Assembly (NCBI GenBank): GCA_000263395.1
Contig: AJXE01000008.1
Location: 1-64,000 of the forward strand
DNA from: Stutzerimonas stutzeri TS44
GTDB taxonomy: Bacteria > Pseudomonadota > Gammaproteobacteria > Pseudomonadales > Pseudomonadaceae
Reading direction: 5' to 3'
Length of the DNA: 64,000 bases
Shown here one piece after another: positions 61,636 through 64,000 of the stretch (positions are counted from its first letter, which is position 1; each line of letters begins with the position of its first letter). The notes beneath the pieces were generated by a model. It worked only from the letters and a program-made list of their open reading frames with translations. It ran no database searches and was not told where the DNA came from. The position numbers and the translations under genes were made by a program.

Positions 61636-62455
61636 GTTTTCTTCTCATTCATGTTTGGGGCGAACTGCCAGTTTTCGGGCATTGCTGGGCACGTTGCAGT
61701 CACGCCGGTCGGCAGAGTCGCTTGAAAGCTTGGTTTCGCCCTGCTGGGCGAGTCACTTTTGCCAGTCGCGGCAAAAGTAACCAAAACCGCTTGCCCCTGC
61801 ATCCGGCCCTGCGCTTCGCGCAGGGTCCGTTCGTTCCATCGCCGCTTCAGGGGGCCGGCTTACAAGGGCCATCCTTGGCCCTTTAAGCCTCTCGCCGCAT
61901 CCATGCGGCTCGCTCCCTTACGCAACGATTCCACTCACCCTCCTGAAAGGGGCGGTTGGTGCCGCCTGAAAGCCCGTGCAGCTAAAAGCCAAAGCAACAA
62001 CGAAAAACCTTCAGGCGACTCGGGCTCCGATCCCGTCAGGAGGCCGAGTAGAGGTGTCGCGCAGGGGGACGCGAGACAGGACGCCGAGCGAGTCACGAAG
62101 GGACAGGGACGTCCCTTCGTGACGTGCCCCCGGAGCGGCGCCGGAGCGAGGGAAGTCTGGTCGCAGGCCAGACCCGGATGTCGGGCGCGCTTTCTCTTTG
62201 GTTACTTTCTCGGCGAGCAACGAGATACGGAGCGTAGCGGAGTAACAGCCGAAGGCTGGCCCGAAGGGCGAGCGAAGCGAGTCAAGTGACTCGGCCGGGT
62301 GGCCGAAACCAGAACCACCAGCTCACGCGGTAATGGCCCTGATCTCCAGACCACGAACCTAAACGAGCGGGCAGACCCACCCAATCCTGCCAGCTCAATA
62401 CCGCCAAATATTTGCTTTCTCGGGGAAAGCGCGATGACTCCTTGGGGTCGCCTGA
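61636..62455. other. Gene-free 820-bp stretch with dispersed repeat, copy B
   Basis: No credible gene on either strand; the open frames are repeat-like and have no ribosome binding site. It holds the second copy of the dispersed repeat (61,721-61,789 and 61,948-61,996), several palindromes (for example CCCTGCGC/GCGCAGGG near 61,810) and GC-rich tract text such as GGGCGAGCGAAGCGAGTCAA. This looks like a REP-like composite between convergent transcription units. Confidence 0.5.
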
Positions 62456-63520
62456 TCAGCCCTCAACCTTCGGCGTCGCCCGCCCCGGCTGCGGTGCGCG
62501 GGCAAACAGGCGCTTGAGCTTCATCGCCGGCGCCTCGATCAGGTGCCAGGACAGCGCCGCGCAGATCAGCGTCGGCACGAACGCGATCAGCGACAGCCCG
62601 AGCACCCCGATCTGCGGGCCGAACAGGTAGACCGTCAGCTGCTGGAACGGAAAGGCGTAGATGTACAGACCATAGGAGAAGTCGCCGTACTTGCCGAAAC
62701 GCGACACCCACGGCAGCGGCGCGTAGGCGAGGTAGAGCACCAGATACGGCAGCGCGACGAAGTACACCAGCTGTCCGATGTCGGTGCGGAAGGTCGCCAC
62801 CAGCGCGGCGAACAGCAGCGCCGCGATCCAGCCGCGCCAGGGCACGTCGTCGCGGTAGAGAAACAGCGCCGAGCCCGCGTAGTAGAGCAGCCCGAGCTTG
62901 AAGATGTTCTTGATGAAGTACGAATCGATGCCGAGCTTGCCCAGCAGCCAGAAATGCCCGACGGCGAGCCCGGCGATCGGCAGGAAGATCAGCCGGCGCG
63001 TGAGGAAACCGGTCAGCCCGAGGATCATCACACCGATGTACATCAGCACTTCCAGCGGCAGCGTCCACAGCGAACCGTTGACCACGTCCGGGTAGATGTT
63101 GCCGTCGAACACCCCAGGCAACTCGAAGCGGGTCACCAGCAGGATGTTCTGCAGGTAGGTCCAGGTGCCGTCCGCGGCGAGGTAGCGGGCGAGGTCGAAT
63201 TGCGTGACCAGCGGGCCGAGGACGAAGGTGGTCAGCAGTACCGCGACGATCAGCGCCGGAAAGATGCGCAGCGCGCGCTTGATCAGGAAGCTCTGCGGGC
63301 TGCTGCTGGCCAGCCACGACGAGGCGATCAGGTAGCCGCTCATGACGAAGAAGATGCCGACCGCGATCGAGCCGCCCTTCTCGTAGCCGGTCAGCACGGT
63401 CAGCGGCTCGTCGCCGCGCCGCCCGACCAGCGGGTAGCTGTGGGCGAACAGCACCAGCGCCGCAGCGAAGAAGCGCAGGAAGTCGAAGTTGTTCTCCCGC
63501 GAGTGGAAGGAAGTCTGCAT
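62456..63520 (-). CDS. Acyltransferase 3 family membrane protein (OafA/YrhL type)
   Basis: A 354-residue integral membrane O-acyltransferase with about ten helices. Motifs: NNFDFLRFFAAALVLFAHSY (catalytic His), GIFFVMSGYLI, FLIKRALRIFPAL. Members acetylate or succinylate polysaccharides, lipid A sugars or peptidoglycan. ATG 63520 with CAGGAG upstream. No polysaccharide genes are adjacent, so the target is unknown. Confidence 0.9.
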   Translation of the reverse strand: MQTSFHSRENNFDFLRFFAAALVLFAHSYPLVGRRGDEPLTVLTGYEKGGSIAVGIFFVMSGYLIASSWLASSSPQSFLIKRALRIFPALIVAVLLTTFVLGPLVTQFDLARYLAADGTWTYLQNILLVTRFELPGVFDGNIYPDVVNGSLWTLPLEVLMYIGVMILGLTGFLTRRLIFLPIAGLAVGHFWLLGKLGIDSYFIKNIFKLGLLYYAGSALFLYRDDVPWRGWIAALLFAALVATFRTDIGQLVYFVALPYLVLYLAYAPLPWVSRFGKYGDFSYGLYIYAFPFQQLTVYLFGPQIGVLGLSLIAFVPTLICAALSWHLIEAPAMKLKRLFARAPQPGRATPKVEG

Positions 63521-63727
63521 GGTCTGCTCCTGAGGGTGTCGGCAGCCGATGAAAATGAAGAGTGCCTGGCCGGTACTGCCGGACCGGTACGCGTACCGGC
63601 ATCCCTGTGGAATCCGACCAGACTGGTTTGGCCCGGGCGCGGCGCAAATGTTCCCGACGCGGCTGACGGATGGTCAGCGCACCGTCGATCGGATGATCGC
63701 TGGCAGGCTGATGGCTGAAGTAAAATA

Positions 63728-63743
63728 CTGTATGAATAAACAG
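63728..63743 (+). promoter_or_regulatory. LexA (SOS) box
   Basis: CTGTATGAATAAACAG fits CTG-N10-CAG with an AT-rich centre, 19 bases before the radical SAM gene start. SOS control of this gene family is known in Pseudomonas. Confidence 0.8.
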
Positions 63744-63762
63744 TAAAAAGACGCAGCCAATC

Positions 63763-64000
63763 ATGCCCGACTTGCCTCAGACACCACGCGGCCGCGGAAC
63801 CGCGATCAACCCCGACAACCGTTTCGCGCCGACCCGCAGCGAGGCCTACGACGACGGCTGGCAGCAGGACGTGCCGCCGACCCGCGCCACCGAGGTGCGC
63901 CGAGAGATCGCCAAGTCGGTGCTGACGCGCAATCAGTCGCCGGATGTCGGCTTCGACCGCTCGGTGAACCCCTATCGGGGCTGCGAGCACGGCTGCATCT
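63763..64000 (+). CDS. PA0069-type radical SAM protein, N-terminal part
   Basis: The gene runs off the right edge; 79 codons are visible. GRGTAINPDNRFAPTRSEAY, then SPDVGFDRSVNPYRGCEHGC matches the start of PA0069-like radical SAM proteins related to spore photoproduct lyase; the CEHGC begins the iron-sulfur cluster motif. Preceded by a LexA box, it is probably a DNA-damage-inducible repair-related enzyme. Confidence 0.85.
   Translation, partial: MPDLPQTPRGRGTAINPDNRFAPTRSEAYDDGWQQDVPPTRATEVRREIAKSVLTRNQSPDVGFDRSVNPYRGCEHGCI

Noticed and set aside
61759..62289. 176-codon open frame in the gene-free stretch
   Set aside because: Lies wholly within dispersed-repeat sequence, Arg/Ser/Gly-rich, no ribosome binding site.

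Overview
The window reads as the chromosome of a GC-rich gamma-proteobacterium of the Pseudomonas / Stutzerimonas type. Supporting signs are a complete C-P lyase operon, an OprD-family porin, a FecI/FecR/TonB iron module, CheV, a prlC-yheV pair, REP elements with a RAYT gene, and a LexA-box-preceded PA0069-type radical SAM gene. These are family-level calls made by eye; no search was run.

Left accessory block (1-13,020), visibly less GC-rich than the right half. After a partial lipoprotein and a small XRE regulator comes a five-gene minus-strand operon (10,576 down to 851). It encodes a Zn-hook AAA ATPase that looks like the anticodon nuclease RloC, then MukF-, MukE- and MukB-like condensin subunits (JetA, JetB, JetC) and a DUF3322/DUF2220 Toprim nuclease (JetD). 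That is a Wadjet-type anti-plasmid system with unusually MukBEF-like proteins, apparently co-transcribed with RloC. A RES/Xre toxin-antitoxin pair and an AbrB-like gene follow. The block ends in a degenerate 3' half of a tRNA-Arg gene, which looks like an attachment site.

Satellite-like integrative element (about 13,020-22,750). It holds a P4-type tyrosine integrase, two AlpA/excisionase-like regulators, a c4-like structured RNA, several small unknown ORFs, a Toprim/DUF927 primase-helicase, and a terminator. No capsid, tail or conjugation genes are visible. Two 123-bp inverted iteron clusters (14,451-14,573 and 22,019-22,141; 108/123 identical by hand alignment) bracket the cargo, reminiscent of the ori/crr pair of phage P4. 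Matching arm-type sites lie near both ends.

Chromosomal part (22,820-64,000). In order: thioesterase/methyltransferase; Lrp and LysE; CheV; AraC; FecI-FecR-TonB receptor-PepSY; a DUF1850-TRAP-TAXI uptake operon; phnCDEFGHIJKLMNP on the minus strand with a candidate Pho box and two copies of a TTGTCTAGACAA-type palindrome suited to PhnF; an SDR; an eight-haem cytochrome with HEAT/TPR repeats; OprD porin; arylsulfatase; a CobW-like GTPase; small conserved genes; a decayed RAYT between two 61-bp REP pairs; VOC protein; gamma-carbonic anhydrase; prlC-yheV; acyltransferase; and the start of the PA0069-type gene.

Taken together, the left 22.7 kb is a defence and mobility region probably built by successive integrations at one tRNA-Arg gene. 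The right 41 kb is ordinary nutrient-acquisition chromosome (phosphonate, iron, sulfate ester, TRAP substrate).
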